From CAJXVY01 sp965660355 (GTDB taxonomy: Bacteria > Actinomycetota > Actinomycetes > Actinomycetales > Microbacteriaceae): 50,644 nt of DNA. The position numbers and the translations under genes were made by a program. The stretch is from contig CBFHZN010000009.1 in assembly GCA_965660355.1 (NCBI GenBank), forward strand, positions 1-50,644. Reading direction: 5' to 3'. Below the pieces are notes generated by a model, which did no database searches, was not told where the DNA came from, and worked only from the letters and a program-made list of their open reading frames with translations. Below are positions 8,793 to 16,618 of the stretch, in pieces; positions within the stretch are counted from its first letter, which is position 1; every line of letters starts with the position of its first letter.

Positions 8793-9684
8793 TTTGAAGC
8801 TGGTGGATGTCGAAAAAACGGCTGTGTCCATCGGCAAATACGACGCTTTGCACTTAGGCCACCAGCACATACTTAAATCACTCGTTTCATTTGCTCGTGA
8901 GTCTTCGTTGCCTGCGGCCGTTGTTACCTTTGATCGTCACCCAAACCATGTTCTGAAACCAGATCAGGTACCCGAACCAGTTTTGGGAAACAGTCAGCGC
9001 GAGGAAATCTTCGAGCAACTCGGAATAGATCTTTTATTGCAGTTGGAATTTACTGAGGAATTGGCAAACCTCTCAGCCGAAAATTTTGTTCAGAGACACC
9101 TGATTGATGGCCTACATGCTCAAAAAGTATTTGTAGGTGAGCATTTCAGGTTCGGAGCCGGTGGCAAAGGTGATGCTGAGGTCATTGCCAATCTTGGATT
9201 AGAGGTTGAGGGTATTAGGCATTTGTCCCTGGAAGGGGAAAAGGTCTCCACTACCAATATCCGAGAGGCGTTGATGCAAGGGGATGTTGAACTAGCTGCA
9301 AAAATGCTGGGGCGAAACCATAAGACAACCGGCATTGTTGAAAAGGGTAGGCAATTGGGTAGGACCCTGGGATTCCCAACGGCAAATCTCTCTCGGTCCA
9401 GCGAGGGCATGCTCCCCGTTGATGGCGTTTATGCCGGCTATCTGCACGTGGGCCAAGAGCGCTACATCGCTGCCCACTCCGTTGGGACAAACGACACCGT
9501 TGGAGAGATTCCAAGACTGGTTGAATCACACGCGGTGGGTCGGGATGATTTAGATCTTTATGGGAAATTGGCAACTGTTGAATATGTTCATCAGGTAAGA
9601 CCTTGGAAGAAATTCGACAGTGTTGACGAGCTTGTAGTGCAGGTTCAAAAAGATATTCAAAAAACCATTTCTCTTATCAGCTAA
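8776..9684 (+). CDS. ribF: bifunctional riboflavin kinase / FAD synthetase
   Basis: Converts riboflavin to FMN and FMN to FAD. The N-terminal nucleotidyltransferase domain has the HxGH signature (HLGH, 26-29) in SIGKYDALHLGHQ, where most family members read GNFDGVHxGH, and STTNIREAL at its end. The C-terminal flavokinase domain carries GFPTANL, the core GTNDT (usually GTNPT) and VESHAVGRDDLDLYGK, where VEVHLLDF is usual. The catalytic glutamate equivalent appears kept, but the loop has changed. The 302-residue length is normal. It overlaps the upstream membrane gene by 17 bases and appears to be the last gene of the truB operon. Confidence 0.94.
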   Translation: MQKFSDLKLVDVEKTAVSIGKYDALHLGHQHILKSLVSFARESSLPAAVVTFDRHPNHVLKPDQVPEPVLGNSQREEIFEQLGIDLLLQLEFTEELANLSAENFVQRHLIDGLHAQKVFVGEHFRFGAGGKGDAEVIANLGLEVEGIRHLSLEGEKVSTTNIREALMQGDVELAAKMLGRNHKTTGIVEKGRQLGRTLGFPTANLSRSSEGMLPVDGVYAGYLHVGQERYIAAHSVGTNDTVGEIPRLVESHAVGRDDLDLYGKLATVEYVHQVRPWKKFDSVDELVVQVQKDIQKTISLIS

Positions 9685-9752
9685 TACTCAACTAACTCCC
9701 AGATACATATCGAGTAAATCCCAGTCTAATATCAATTCCATTCGCCATTGTT

Positions 9753-9780
9753 ATTTATGACGGGAAGCTATTCCGTCAAA
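9753..9780 (+). promoter_or_regulatory. inverted repeat upstream of the 9800 gene
   Basis: TGACGG and CCGTCA flank a 9-nt centre shortly before the GAAAGGAA ribosome-binding site. It could be an operator or an RNA hairpin in the 5' untranslated region; I see no recognised regulator motif. The 115-nt gap between ribF and this gene otherwise contains only A/T-rich sequence without a clear -35/-10 pair. Confidence 0.3.
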
Positions 9781-9799
9781 GATAGCGAAAGGAAATTTA

Positions 9800-10297
9800 A
9801 TGACTGAGGAAACTAAGTCTGAAAAGAAAGGTCTATTTTCTAAGACCTGGGCGAAGGTTACCGCCGGAGTTTTGGGAGGAACGCTGATTCTTGGAGGAAC
9901 GTTTGCAACTGGAGCAATCGCCGGTGCGACCTCTATGCCCAATGGCTTTGACCGAGAATTCAAAATGGCAAATTCTGAGAATCAGCAGTCTCGAATGGTC
10001 ATGCAAGCAAACGGCAAGGGTCATGGCATGGGAGGAAACCAGGGTCCCATGATGGGAAAAATGAATTTTGGAAAAAATTCTGAACACGCGAACCTGTCCG
10101 AAGAGGAGCGTTTAGAGAAAATCAATCAATGGCTTGACTCTATTGGGGTGGATCCGTTGGATAAGCTCCCAGATGAGCTTTCGGGATCGGCAGAGCAGCT
10201 TTCTGAGCGCAGGCAACTTGAAATGATTAATCAGCGTTTGGAGAGATTGGGCATTGAGCCCCTTGATGAGCTACCAGAGAAATTACCAAACAGCTAA
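9800..10297 (+). CDS. membrane-anchored protein with Met/Gly-rich linker and duplicated C-terminal motif
   Basis: Not a family I recognise. The 165-residue protein has a Lys-rich cytoplasmic head, one hydrophobic segment (about 20-44, rich in Gly/Ala/Thr) that could be an uncleaved anchor or signal, and then an outward-facing part. Residues 66-93 are rich in Met, Gly and His (GKGHGMGGNQGPMMGKM), as in some metal-binding proteins. The C-terminal part is a direct duplication: RLEKINQWLDSIGVDPLDKL (104-123) and QLEMINQRLERLGIEPLDEL (139-158), exactly 35 residues apart. The ATG follows GAAAGGAA at good spacing. It has its own terminator and stands between ribF and the DUF805 gene. Confidence 0.85.
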   Translation: MTEETKSEKKGLFSKTWAKVTAGVLGGTLILGGTFATGAIAGATSMPNGFDREFKMANSENQQSRMVMQANGKGHGMGGNQGPMMGKMNFGKNSEHANLSEEERLEKINQWLDSIGVDPLDKLPDELSGSAEQLSERRQLEMINQRLERLGIEPLDELPEKLPNS

Positions 10298-10304
10298 GGC
10301 TTTT

Positions 10305-10338
10305 CACTAAACCCACCTAGAGGGTGGGTTTAGTGTTT
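10305..10338 (+). terminator. intrinsic terminator after the 9800 gene
   Basis: Perfect 13-bp stem, CACTAAACCCACC with GGTGGGTTTAGTG, a 5-nt loop and a short T run. The tail is weak, but the stem is long and sits 8 nt after the stop codon. Confidence 0.85.
10331..10336 (+). promoter_or_regulatory. leaderless-type -10 for the DUF805 gene, inside the terminator arm
   Basis: TAGTGT followed by 6 nt and the GTG start at 10343; there is no Shine-Dalgarno sequence. The element uses the last bases of the 3' arm of the upstream terminator. No convincing -35 is seen. Confidence 0.45.
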
Positions 10339-10342
10339 AACC

Positions 10343-10915
10343 GTGAACAAAGTTGGTTTTGTAGAAGCGGTTGGAAACGCCCTGAGGGGTTACTTCCGAT
10401 TTAGGGGCACTTCAACAAGACCTGAATACTGGTGGTTTATTCTTTTTTTGATACTGATTTCATTTACTACTGGATTACTGGATAGCCTGTTATACCCCTC
10501 AACAAGTGTGAACATAGATCTGGTTCTGCGGGGTGAGCAGGCAATCCCTGCGGCCCCCTTCTCGGTGCTCACCACTTTTCTTTTTCTGATGCCAACGCTT
10601 GCACTCACTGCAAGAAGATTCCATGACGCCGGTCACAGTGCCAAATGGCTGTATCTTCTGATGATCCCCGGAGGCTATGCAATTTTGGCAATTGTTGGCA
10701 CAGGGCTCATTCTTTTCACCTACGGAACCGTTGGTTTGGAGCTATTGCTTCCTATTTATTTTTTGATTTTTCCTGTAGCGGTTTCCATTTTTGGCCTTGG
10801 AATTGTCTACTTCGTTTTTCTAATGAAGCCAACAAAGACTTTTTTTGAAGGAAATTTATTCGCTGAACCAAATATCCCTGATTGGCCTTATGGCATCGAA
10901 GGTTCTACATCCTGA
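10343..10915 (+). CDS. DUF805 family membrane protein
   Basis: 190 residues with the DUF805 hallmarks: an N-terminal amphipathic part with FRFRGTSTRPEYWWF, several membrane helices, and the motif LTARRFHDAGHSAKW in the middle. Members of this family (for example YhaH) are inner-membrane proteins of unknown function. It starts with GTG at 10343 without a ribosome-binding site, consistent with a leaderless transcript. It is flanked by a terminator upstream and the rpsO leader downstream, so it is probably monocistronic. Confidence 0.88.
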   Translation: MNKVGFVEAVGNALRGYFRFRGTSTRPEYWWFILFLILISFTTGLLDSLLYPSTSVNIDLVLRGEQAIPAAPFSVLTTFLFLMPTLALTARRFHDAGHSAKWLYLLMIPGGYAILAIVGTGLILFTYGTVGLELLLPIYFLIFPVAVSIFGLGIVYFVFLMKPTKTFFEGNLFAEPNIPDWPYGIEGSTS

Positions 10916-10940
10916 CCTAGATATTTGCATCTGCCACCGC

Positions 10941-11032
10941 TAGTATTGGCAAGTTGCCGTGTATCGGCCGCGGAGCCAGAGGGTTTTGAACACAAGGTTT
11001 GAAACGCCGCGCTGTGATTAGAAAGGATCAGA
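10941..11032 (+). promoter_or_regulatory. rpsO promoter (-10) and leader
   Basis: TAGTAT at 10941-10946 could be the -10, giving a leader of about 85 nt that contains GC-rich short dyads (CGGCCG, GGCA-AGT-TGCC). rpsO leaders in several bacteria bind S15 for autoregulation, but I cannot match this one to a known type. The gene start has GAAAGGA upstream. Confidence 0.35.
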
Positions 11033-11302
11033 ATGGCTTTAGAAAAAAGCGTAAAAGCTGAGATTGTAAAAGAGTATGCCACCCACGAGGGTGACACAGG
11101 ATCACCAGAGGTGCAGGTTGCTGTTCTGACCAAAAGAATCACCGACCTCACCGAGCACATGAAAACCCACAAGCATGACCACCACTCACGTCGTGGTCTA
11201 TTGCTACTTGTTGGTCAGCGTAAGCGTTTGCTTGGCTACCTGCAAGACGTTGACATCGAGCGCTATCGTGCATTGATTGCAAAGCTTGGCCTTCGTCGAT
11301 AA
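11033..11302 (+). CDS. rpsO: 30S ribosomal protein S15
   Basis: Primary 16S rRNA-binding protein of the platform. The 89-residue sequence has the S15 core GDTGSPEVQVAVLTKRI, the HDHHSRRGLL motif that contacts the three-way junction, and the C-terminal LGLRR. The length is exactly typical. ATG at 11033 follows GAAAGGA. An intrinsic terminator follows, so pnp downstream has its own promoter although rpsO-pnp neighbourhood is conserved among bacteria. Confidence 0.98.
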   Translation: MALEKSVKAEIVKEYATHEGDTGSPEVQVAVLTKRITDLTEHMKTHKHDHHSRRGLLLLVGQRKRLLGYLQDVDIERYRALIAKLGLRR

Positions 11303-11317
11303 AAATTTTTCAGCTAT

Positions 11318-11350
11318 ACCCCCTGTCTCTTGGCAGGGGGTTTCTGTTGT
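11318..11350 (+). terminator. intrinsic terminator after rpsO
   Basis: ACCCCCTG and CAGGGGGT form an 8-bp stem with an 8-nt loop, followed by TTTCTGTTGTT. Confidence 0.88.
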
Positions 11351-11367
11351 TATGAGCTGTTGACTGA

Positions 11368-11526
11368 TAGGCTAAAAACAGAGTTAGGCCGAGGGTTGGG
11401 TCATCGGTGGAAAAATCTGGAGAAGACTCCAGGCTTTTTGACTGAGGACCAAACCTTCTAGGTGGGCTACGGATGGTTCACCGCTCTATTTAGCTATGCG
11501 ACGCATCGCTATGTCTTAAAGAAGGA
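11368..11526 (+). promoter_or_regulatory. pnp promoter and structured leader with possible attenuator
   Basis: TAGGCT at 11368-11373 is a candidate -10, with TTGTTA 15 nt upstream. The roughly 150-nt leader contains CTGGAG-AAGA-CTCCAG (11417-11432) followed by GCTTTTT, which has terminator form, and a later dyad TAGCTATG/CATCGCTA near 11490-11512. pnp mRNAs in other bacteria are autoregulated through leader hairpins cut by RNase III and PNPase; whether this leader works that way is inference. Confidence 0.5.
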
Positions 11527-11532
11527 GTGACC

Positions 11533-13728
11533 TTGGAAGGTCCAGAGATTAAATCAGCCGAAGCCGTTATCGATAACGGAAAGTTCGGCAAAAGAACAGT
11601 TCGATTTGAATCAGGCAGATTGGCGCAGCAGGCGCAAGGTTCAGCCGTTGCTTACATCGATGAAGAAACAATGCTTTTCAGTGCGACAACTGCATCAAAG
11701 CAACCAAAAGATCATTTTGATTTTTTCCCGCTGACCATTGACGTTGAAGAGCGCATGTATGCAGCCGGAAAGATTCCCGGAAGCTTTTTCCGCAGAGAGG
11801 GCAGGCCATCAACAGAGGCAATCCTCACCTGTCGACTAATCGACCGGCCCTTGCGTCCTTCTTTTGTGGATGGATTGCGCAATGAGATTCAGGTTGTGGT
11901 CACCGTGTTGAGTATTGAGCCAGACGAGCTTTATGACGTATTGGCAATCAATGCCGCCAGCATGTCAACTCAGCTCGCCGGACTGCCATTCTCAGGTCCC
12001 ATCGGTGGTGTTCGAGTAGCACTTATTGATGAGCAATGGGTTGCCTTTCCAAAAAACGAAATGTTGAAAGATGCAACTTTTGACATGGTTGTTGCCGGTC
12101 GAGTCATTGGCGAGGGTGCAAAACAGGATGTTGCGATCATGATGGTTGAGGCCGAGGCAACAGACAACGCAATGGATTTGATTGAAGCTGGCAAGACTGC
12201 ACCGACAGAAGAAATTGTTGCTGAGGGTTTAGAGGCAGCAAAGCCATTCATCAAGGCACTTATCGATGCTCAGCAAAGCCTTGCAGATCAGGCAGCGAAA
12301 GAAACCGCTGACTATCCAGTGTTCCTTCCCTATGAGGACGAGGTTTATAAACTTGTGGCCGAGGTTGCCGAAAAAGAGCTTGCAGATGTTTACAAAATTG
12401 CGGATAAGCAAGAGCGTCAGAATGCCGATGACGAACTAAAGGCAAAGACTTTAGAAAAGGTCGCAGAGAAAGTAGACGAAGATCAGCTTTCTCAAATTGG
12501 AGCTGCTTATAAATCTCTAACCAAGAAGATTGTTCGTGGACGTGTTCTAGCTGAAGGAGTCAGAATCGATGGGCGAGGTGCTCGCGATATTCGTGACCTG
12601 GACGCTGAGGTAGAAATTATCCCAAGGACTCACGGTTCAGCATTGTTCCAGCGTGGAGAGACCCAAATCATGGGTGTTACCACATTGAACATGTTGAAAA
12701 TGGAGCAATCAATCGATGCCCTTCACCCTGAGACCACAAAGCGCTACATGCATCACTACAACTTCCCTCCCTACTCAACTGGCGAAACGGGTCGAGTTGG
12801 AACACCGAAGCGACGTGAAATTGGTCACGGTGCATTGGCCGAGCGAGCATTGGTTCCAGTTTTGCCAAAGCGCGAAGACTTCCCATATGCGATTAGGCAG
12901 GTAAGTGAGGCTATGGGGTCAAACGGTTCAACCTCGATGGGCTCGGTTTGTGCATCAACGCTAAGCATGTATAACGCTGGTGTTCCGCTAAGAGCGGCTG
13001 TTGCAGGAATTGCCATGGGTTTGGTTAGCGATGAGGTAGATGGAGAGACCCGTTACGCAGCATTGACAGATATTTTGGGAGCTGAAGACGCTCTGGGGGA
13101 TATGGATTTCAAGGTTGCAGGAACCAAAAACTTCATCACCGCCATTCAGTTGGACACCAAGTTGGATGGAATTCCAGCCAGTGTTTTGGGTGGGGCCCTA
13201 GCTCAAGCCAAAGAGGCACGTTTGCACATTTTAGATGTGATGAACGAAGTTATCGATGAGCCAGATGAGATGAGCCCATACGCCCCAAGAATCATCACCG
13301 TGCAGATCCCAGTGGACAAAATCGGTGAGGTTATTGGTCCAAAGGGCAAGGTCATCAACGAAATTCAGGATGAGACCGGCGCCGACATCTCAATTGATGA
13401 TGATGGAACTGTATACATTGGTTCAGATGAGGGAGCAAAGGCTGAAGAGGCTAAGCAACGAATCAACGCCATTGCTAACCCACACGTTCCTGAGGTCGGG
13501 GAACAGTATTTGGGAACCATTGTCAAGTTAGCCGCTTTCGGTGCATTTATTTCATTGATGCCAGGCAAGGACGGTTTGTTACACGTGTCTGAGATGAAGA
13601 GTCTTAGTGATGGAAAGCGAATCGAAAATGTCGAAGAGGTGGTTTCGGTTGGTCAGAAAATTCAGGTCGAGATTGCCAAGATTGATGATCGCGGCAAGCT
13701 CAGCTTGAAACTGGTGGAAGCCGAATAG
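11533..13728 (+). CDS. pnp: polyribonucleotide nucleotidyltransferase (PNPase)
   Basis: 3'-5' phosphorolytic exoribonuclease (in actinobacteria also suspected of ppGpp/polymerase side activities). Two RNase PH domains are present: the first begins NGKFGKRTVRFESGRLAQQA, the second includes GGRGARDIR-like IDGRGARDIRDLDAEV and EAMGSNGSTSMGSVC. A KH domain (GPKGKVINEIQDETGADISI) and an S1 domain (YLGTIVKLAAFGAFISLMPG) end the protein. I prefer the TTG at 11533 over the GTG at 11527: AAGGAG (11521-11526) directly abuts the GTG but has 6 nt to the TTG, and relatives start MEGPEI. The M16 peptidase gene begins immediately after the stop, as in many bacteria. Confidence 0.96.
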   Translation: MEGPEIKSAEAVIDNGKFGKRTVRFESGRLAQQAQGSAVAYIDEETMLFSATTASKQPKDHFDFFPLTIDVEERMYAAGKIPGSFFRREGRPSTEAILTCRLIDRPLRPSFVDGLRNEIQVVVTVLSIEPDELYDVLAINAASMSTQLAGLPFSGPIGGVRVALIDEQWVAFPKNEMLKDATFDMVVAGRVIGEGAKQDVAIMMVEAEATDNAMDLIEAGKTAPTEEIVAEGLEAAKPFIKALIDAQQSLADQAAKETADYPVFLPYEDEVYKLVAEVAEKELADVYKIADKQERQNADDELKAKTLEKVAEKVDEDQLSQIGAAYKSLTKKIVRGRVLAEGVRIDGRGARDIRDLDAEVEIIPRTHGSALFQRGETQIMGVTTLNMLKMEQSIDALHPETTKRYMHHYNFPPYSTGETGRVGTPKRREIGHGALAERALVPVLPKREDFPYAIRQVSEAMGSNGSTSMGSVCASTLSMYNAGVPLRAAVAGIAMGLVSDEVDGETRYAALTDILGAEDALGDMDFKVAGTKNFITAIQLDTKLDGIPASVLGGALAQAKEARLHILDVMNEVIDEPDEMSPYAPRIITVQIPVDKIGEVIGPKGKVINEIQDETGADISIDDDGTVYIGSDEGAKAEEAKQRINAIANPHVPEVGEQYLGTIVKLAAFGAFISLMPGKDGLLHVSEMKSLSDGKRIENVEEVVSVGQKIQVEIAKIDDRGKLSLKLVEAE

Positions 13729-15060
13729 TTGACCAAACTTGATCTATTGGAGCCCTTCGTCGAGATTCACTCGGCGGAGGGCACCACTATTAAGAGAACT
13801 CTTTTACCAAGTGGGATAAGAGTTCTGACTGAAACTGTCCCTGCTGCTCCAAGTGTGTCAATAGCGATTAGCGTCTCCGTTGGCTCAAGAGATGAAAAAG
13901 AAGGGCAATTCGGATCCACTCACTTTTTAGAACATTTGTTGTTCAAGGGCACAGCAAAAAGAACTGCCAAAGAGATTGCAGAAGCCTTCGACTCTGTTGG
14001 CGCATCTTCGAACGCAGCCACCGCCAAGGAATACACAAGCTACTACGCAAGGGTGCAGGCAGCAGCGTTACCTTTAGCTGTTGAAGTTCTGGCAGACATG
14101 GTCACCGGTTCGCTAATTGATGCCAAAGAGTTTGAATTAGAACGCACGGTGATCTTGGAAGAGTTGGCAATGGTTCAGGACGATCCCGAGGATGTTGCCC
14201 ATGAGACTTCCAGCGCTGCTGTTTTGGGGGAGCATGATCCCTTGGGAAGGCCTATCGGTGGAACTCCTGAGACAATCATGGCCGTCGGCAGAGACGATGT
14301 GTTCAGCCATTATCTAGCCAATTACCGTCCGCAAGACTTAGTGGTGACAGCCGCTGGGGGAGTGGATCACGAAGACCTTATAGAGCTTGTAGTTAAGGAG
14401 CTTTCGCAGTCTGGATTGGATTTGAATCAATCTGCGAAACCAGCTCGCAGGTTGCTTGGGACAAGGGATTTCGCGCCAGAAAAAGATTTTATTTCGGTCA
14501 TGAAAGAAACCCAGCAGGCGAACGTTGCCCTTTCCATGCGGGGTGTTTCTGCAATGGATGACAGACGCTACGCAATGGGGGTTTTGAATACGATTCTCGG
14601 TGGCGGAATGAGCAGCAGGCTATTTCAGGAAATTAGGGAAAAACGCGGTTTGGCCTACAGTGTTTATTCATTCAATCAAGGCTATTCAGATGCTGGTTTA
14701 TTTGGCATGTTTGCTGGAACCAGTCCCAAAAACGCAGCGGAAGTGGCAAATCTCCTGCACCAACAGCTTCATGATGTTGCCAGTCAGGGTGTGACTGATG
14801 CTGAATTTGAACTGGCTCGAGGAAACATTGCAGGTGGGTTGGCATTGAGGTTTGAATCCAGTCAGGCAAGGATGAACAGGTTGTTATCGGCGGAATTGTC
14901 AATGGGGCAGTTCATTGACCTTGAATCAACCCTGAAAAGTTTTAGAGATGTCACAAAAGAAGATGTTCAAAGCTTGGCTTCAGAGCTTGCTAATTCACCA
15001 AAATCGCTAGTTGTTGTTGGTGATGGAGACTTCGATTCCATGCAGGGCTTGGTAAGTTAG
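13729..15060 (+). CDS. M16 family zinc metallopeptidase
   Basis: Processing-peptidase-like protein, probably cytoplasmic (no signal peptide). The inverted zinc motif HFLEH is at 65-69 and the distal zinc ligand E145 lies 76 residues later in VILEELAMVQDDPED, so the enzyme should be active. The C-terminal half contains the inactive M16 repeat with RGLAYSVYSF. The 443-residue length fits the short bacterial group (B. subtilis MlpA-like, often encoded after pnp). The start is TTG, immediately after the pnp stop with no gap, so translation is coupled. The physiological substrate is unknown. Confidence 0.93.
   Translation: MTKLDLLEPFVEIHSAEGTTIKRTLLPSGIRVLTETVPAAPSVSIAISVSVGSRDEKEGQFGSTHFLEHLLFKGTAKRTAKEIAEAFDSVGASSNAATAKEYTSYYARVQAAALPLAVEVLADMVTGSLIDAKEFELERTVILEELAMVQDDPEDVAHETSSAAVLGEHDPLGRPIGGTPETIMAVGRDDVFSHYLANYRPQDLVVTAAGGVDHEDLIELVVKELSQSGLDLNQSAKPARRLLGTRDFAPEKDFISVMKETQQANVALSMRGVSAMDDRRYAMGVLNTILGGGMSSRLFQEIREKRGLAYSVYSFNQGYSDAGLFGMFAGTSPKNAAEVANLLHQQLHDVASQGVTDAEFELARGNIAGGLALRFESSQARMNRLLSAELSMGQFIDLESTLKSFRDVTKEDVQSLASELANSPKSLVVVGDGDFDSMQGLVS
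15053..15058 (+). promoter_or_regulatory. possible leaderless-type -10 for dapB
   Basis: TAAGTT, 6 nt, then ATG. It overlaps the peptidase stop codon, so chance similarity is possible; dapB lacks a clear ribosome-binding site. Confidence 0.25.
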
Positions 15061-15064
15061 GGCC

Positions 15065-15775
15065 ATGGCAGAATCAATCAGCGTTGTTGGCACCGGTCGC
15101 ATGGGCTCACTTGCTTTAGAAATCATTGAGCAAACCGATGGGCTAAGCCTGCATTCGGCTCTGAATTCGAAATCATCTGTTGAAGAAATAGACGGAGCGG
15201 ACACGGTGATCGACTTCACCAGATTCGATGTTAGCCAAGGTGTTGTCAAAAGGGCTTTGGAGAATAACCAAAACGTGATTATTGGAACCAGTGGCTGGAA
15301 TGAAACTGCTTTGGATTCAATAAGGGATTCAATTAAACAGCAGTCTGTGTTGCTGGTTCCCAACTTCAGCGTCGGCTCGATGTTGATTCAAATGTTTTCT
15401 GCATCTGCCGCAAAGTTTTTTGACTCGGTTGAAATTATCGAGGGTCATCACCCCAAAAAAGTTGATTCCCCCTCGGGCACGGCAGTCAGAACCGCCGAAC
15501 TAATGGCCGAGGCGAGAGGTGGCGAGTTTAGCTCACCGAACACCGAACAAAAGGCAAGAGGTGAATCAGTCAAGGGTGTGCCCATTCACTCAATGAGAAT
15601 GCAGGGAATATCAGCTTTGCAAGAGGTCCACCTGGGTAATGATTTTGAGTCCATAAAACTCATTCACAACACCAATTCTCATCAGGCCTATGCAAAGGGC
15701 ATGCAGCTGGCAATGCTATCTGTCAGTCGCATGAGTGGGCTAAATATCGGCCTTGCGAGCCTGATAGAGCAGTAA
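15065..15775 (+). CDS. dapB: 4-hydroxy-tetrahydrodipicolinate reductase
   Basis: Second step of the diaminopimelate branch of lysine and cell-wall synthesis, NAD(P)H-dependent. The dinucleotide motif VVGTGRMG is at 7-14. Substrate-binding and catalytic residues lie in EGHHPKKVDSPSGTA (126-140), with the histidine pair and K132, and GVPIHSMRMQG follows. The 236-residue length is slightly shorter than E. coli DapB but normal for actinobacteria. dapA lies about 2 kb downstream. The stop overlaps the next gene (TAATG). Confidence 0.95.
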   Translation: MAESISVVGTGRMGSLALEIIEQTDGLSLHSALNSKSSVEEIDGADTVIDFTRFDVSQGVVKRALENNQNVIIGTSGWNETALDSIRDSIKQQSVLLVPNFSVGSMLIQMFSASAAKFFDSVEIIEGHHPKKVDSPSGTAVRTAELMAEARGGEFSSPNTEQKARGESVKGVPIHSMRMQGISALQEVHLGNDFESIKLIHNTNSHQAYAKGMQLAMLSVSRMSGLNIGLASLIEQ

Positions 15776-16215
15776 TGTCAACCAAGATCTGGATTGGCGT
15801 GATGACTGCGCTGAGCGTTTTATATCTTGGATTGATGCTTCAAAGAGGTATTGTCTTGATTTTTGATGAAAGCATCTTGGTCAAGATTCTGGGGTTGGCT
15901 TTGCTGCTATTGCCAATGTTTGCATTTTGGGCGATTGCGAAAGAAATTGGTTTTGGGTTATCAAGTGAGCGCATTGCAAAAAAAATACCCGAGCAAAGCT
16001 TTAGCGATTTAGGGCTTGAGCTTAGACCCTCTGGCAGAGCAACTAAAGAGAGTGCCGGTGAAGCCTTTGAACGAATTAAGTCCAAACTTGATGTAGACGA
16101 GAGTTGGCAAAACTGGTTTTTATTGGGAGTTGTTTATGACGCCAATGGCGATCGAAGGCGAGCTAGAAGCTCAATTCGAAAAGCTATCGAGCTAGAACGC
16201 TCCGCAGACGTTTGA
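15775..16215 (+). CDS. membrane protein with C-terminal TPR-like segment
   Basis: 146 residues. Two membrane helices (about 5-25 and 34-58) are followed by a soluble part whose end, WQNWFLLGVVYDANGDRRRARSSIRKAIEL, has tetratricopeptide spacing. This resembles conserved actinobacterial hypotheticals encoded next to dapB. The first base overlaps the dapB stop. The 3' end overlaps the convergent DUF4395 gene by 32 bases. The exact function is unknown; a protein-interaction role is inferred from the repeat-like segment only. Confidence 0.85.
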   Translation: MSTKIWIGVMTALSVLYLGLMLQRGIVLIFDESILVKILGLALLLLPMFAFWAIAKEIGFGLSSERIAKKIPEQSFSDLGLELRPSGRATKESAGEAFERIKSKLDVDESWQNWFLLGVVYDANGDRRRARSSIRKAIELERSADV

Positions 16216-16618
16216 TTCGCAAATACATCACACAACCCAGGCAAAAATCGAAATAGGCATTTAGCGCACTCGCTATGAACACCACTCCCAGACCAACAAG
16301 CACGCCGGCCAAAGGGTCAATGAGTGCGATGAGTAAACCTAATGCACTGACGCTTAGTCCAACCTGTTGTGCAAATCGTGGAGGCCTGGGATCTTCGAGA
16401 TACTCTGGGGCGCCAAGCCCTGGGCGAATTGCCCGAAACAGCAGGCTGTAGGGGTGCGATTTGGGAAGAAACACTCCCCAAACGAAAAGCAAAAAAGTAA
16501 TTGCCAGCAGGCTGAGTCCAGTTGCTAGATCTATTTGAACGAGAATAAAACCGGATAAAGAGATAACGCTGGTGATGGCCGCCCCAATTCTTGGGGCTCT
16601 AGGGTCAATTCTTTGCAA
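16184..16618 (-). CDS. DUF4395 family membrane protein
   Basis: 144-residue integral membrane protein with about four helices. Diagnostic features are the N-terminal IDPRAPRIGAAITSV, PGLGAPEYLEDPRPPRFAQQVG in the middle and the Cys-containing end (NAYFDFCLGCVMYL), all typical of DUF4395. These proteins are frequently encoded with thioredoxin-like genes; here the ATG overlaps the membrane thioredoxin gene by 14 bases. The CLGC pair near the membrane face could be a redox partner of that thioredoxin, which is inference. Confidence 0.9.
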   Translation of the reverse strand: MQRIDPRAPRIGAAITSVISLSGFILVQIDLATGLSLLAITFLLFVWGVFLPKSHPYSLLFRAIRPGLGAPEYLEDPRPPRFAQQVGLSVSALGLLIALIDPLAGVLVGLGVVFIASALNAYFDFCLGCVMYLRIKRLRSVLAR

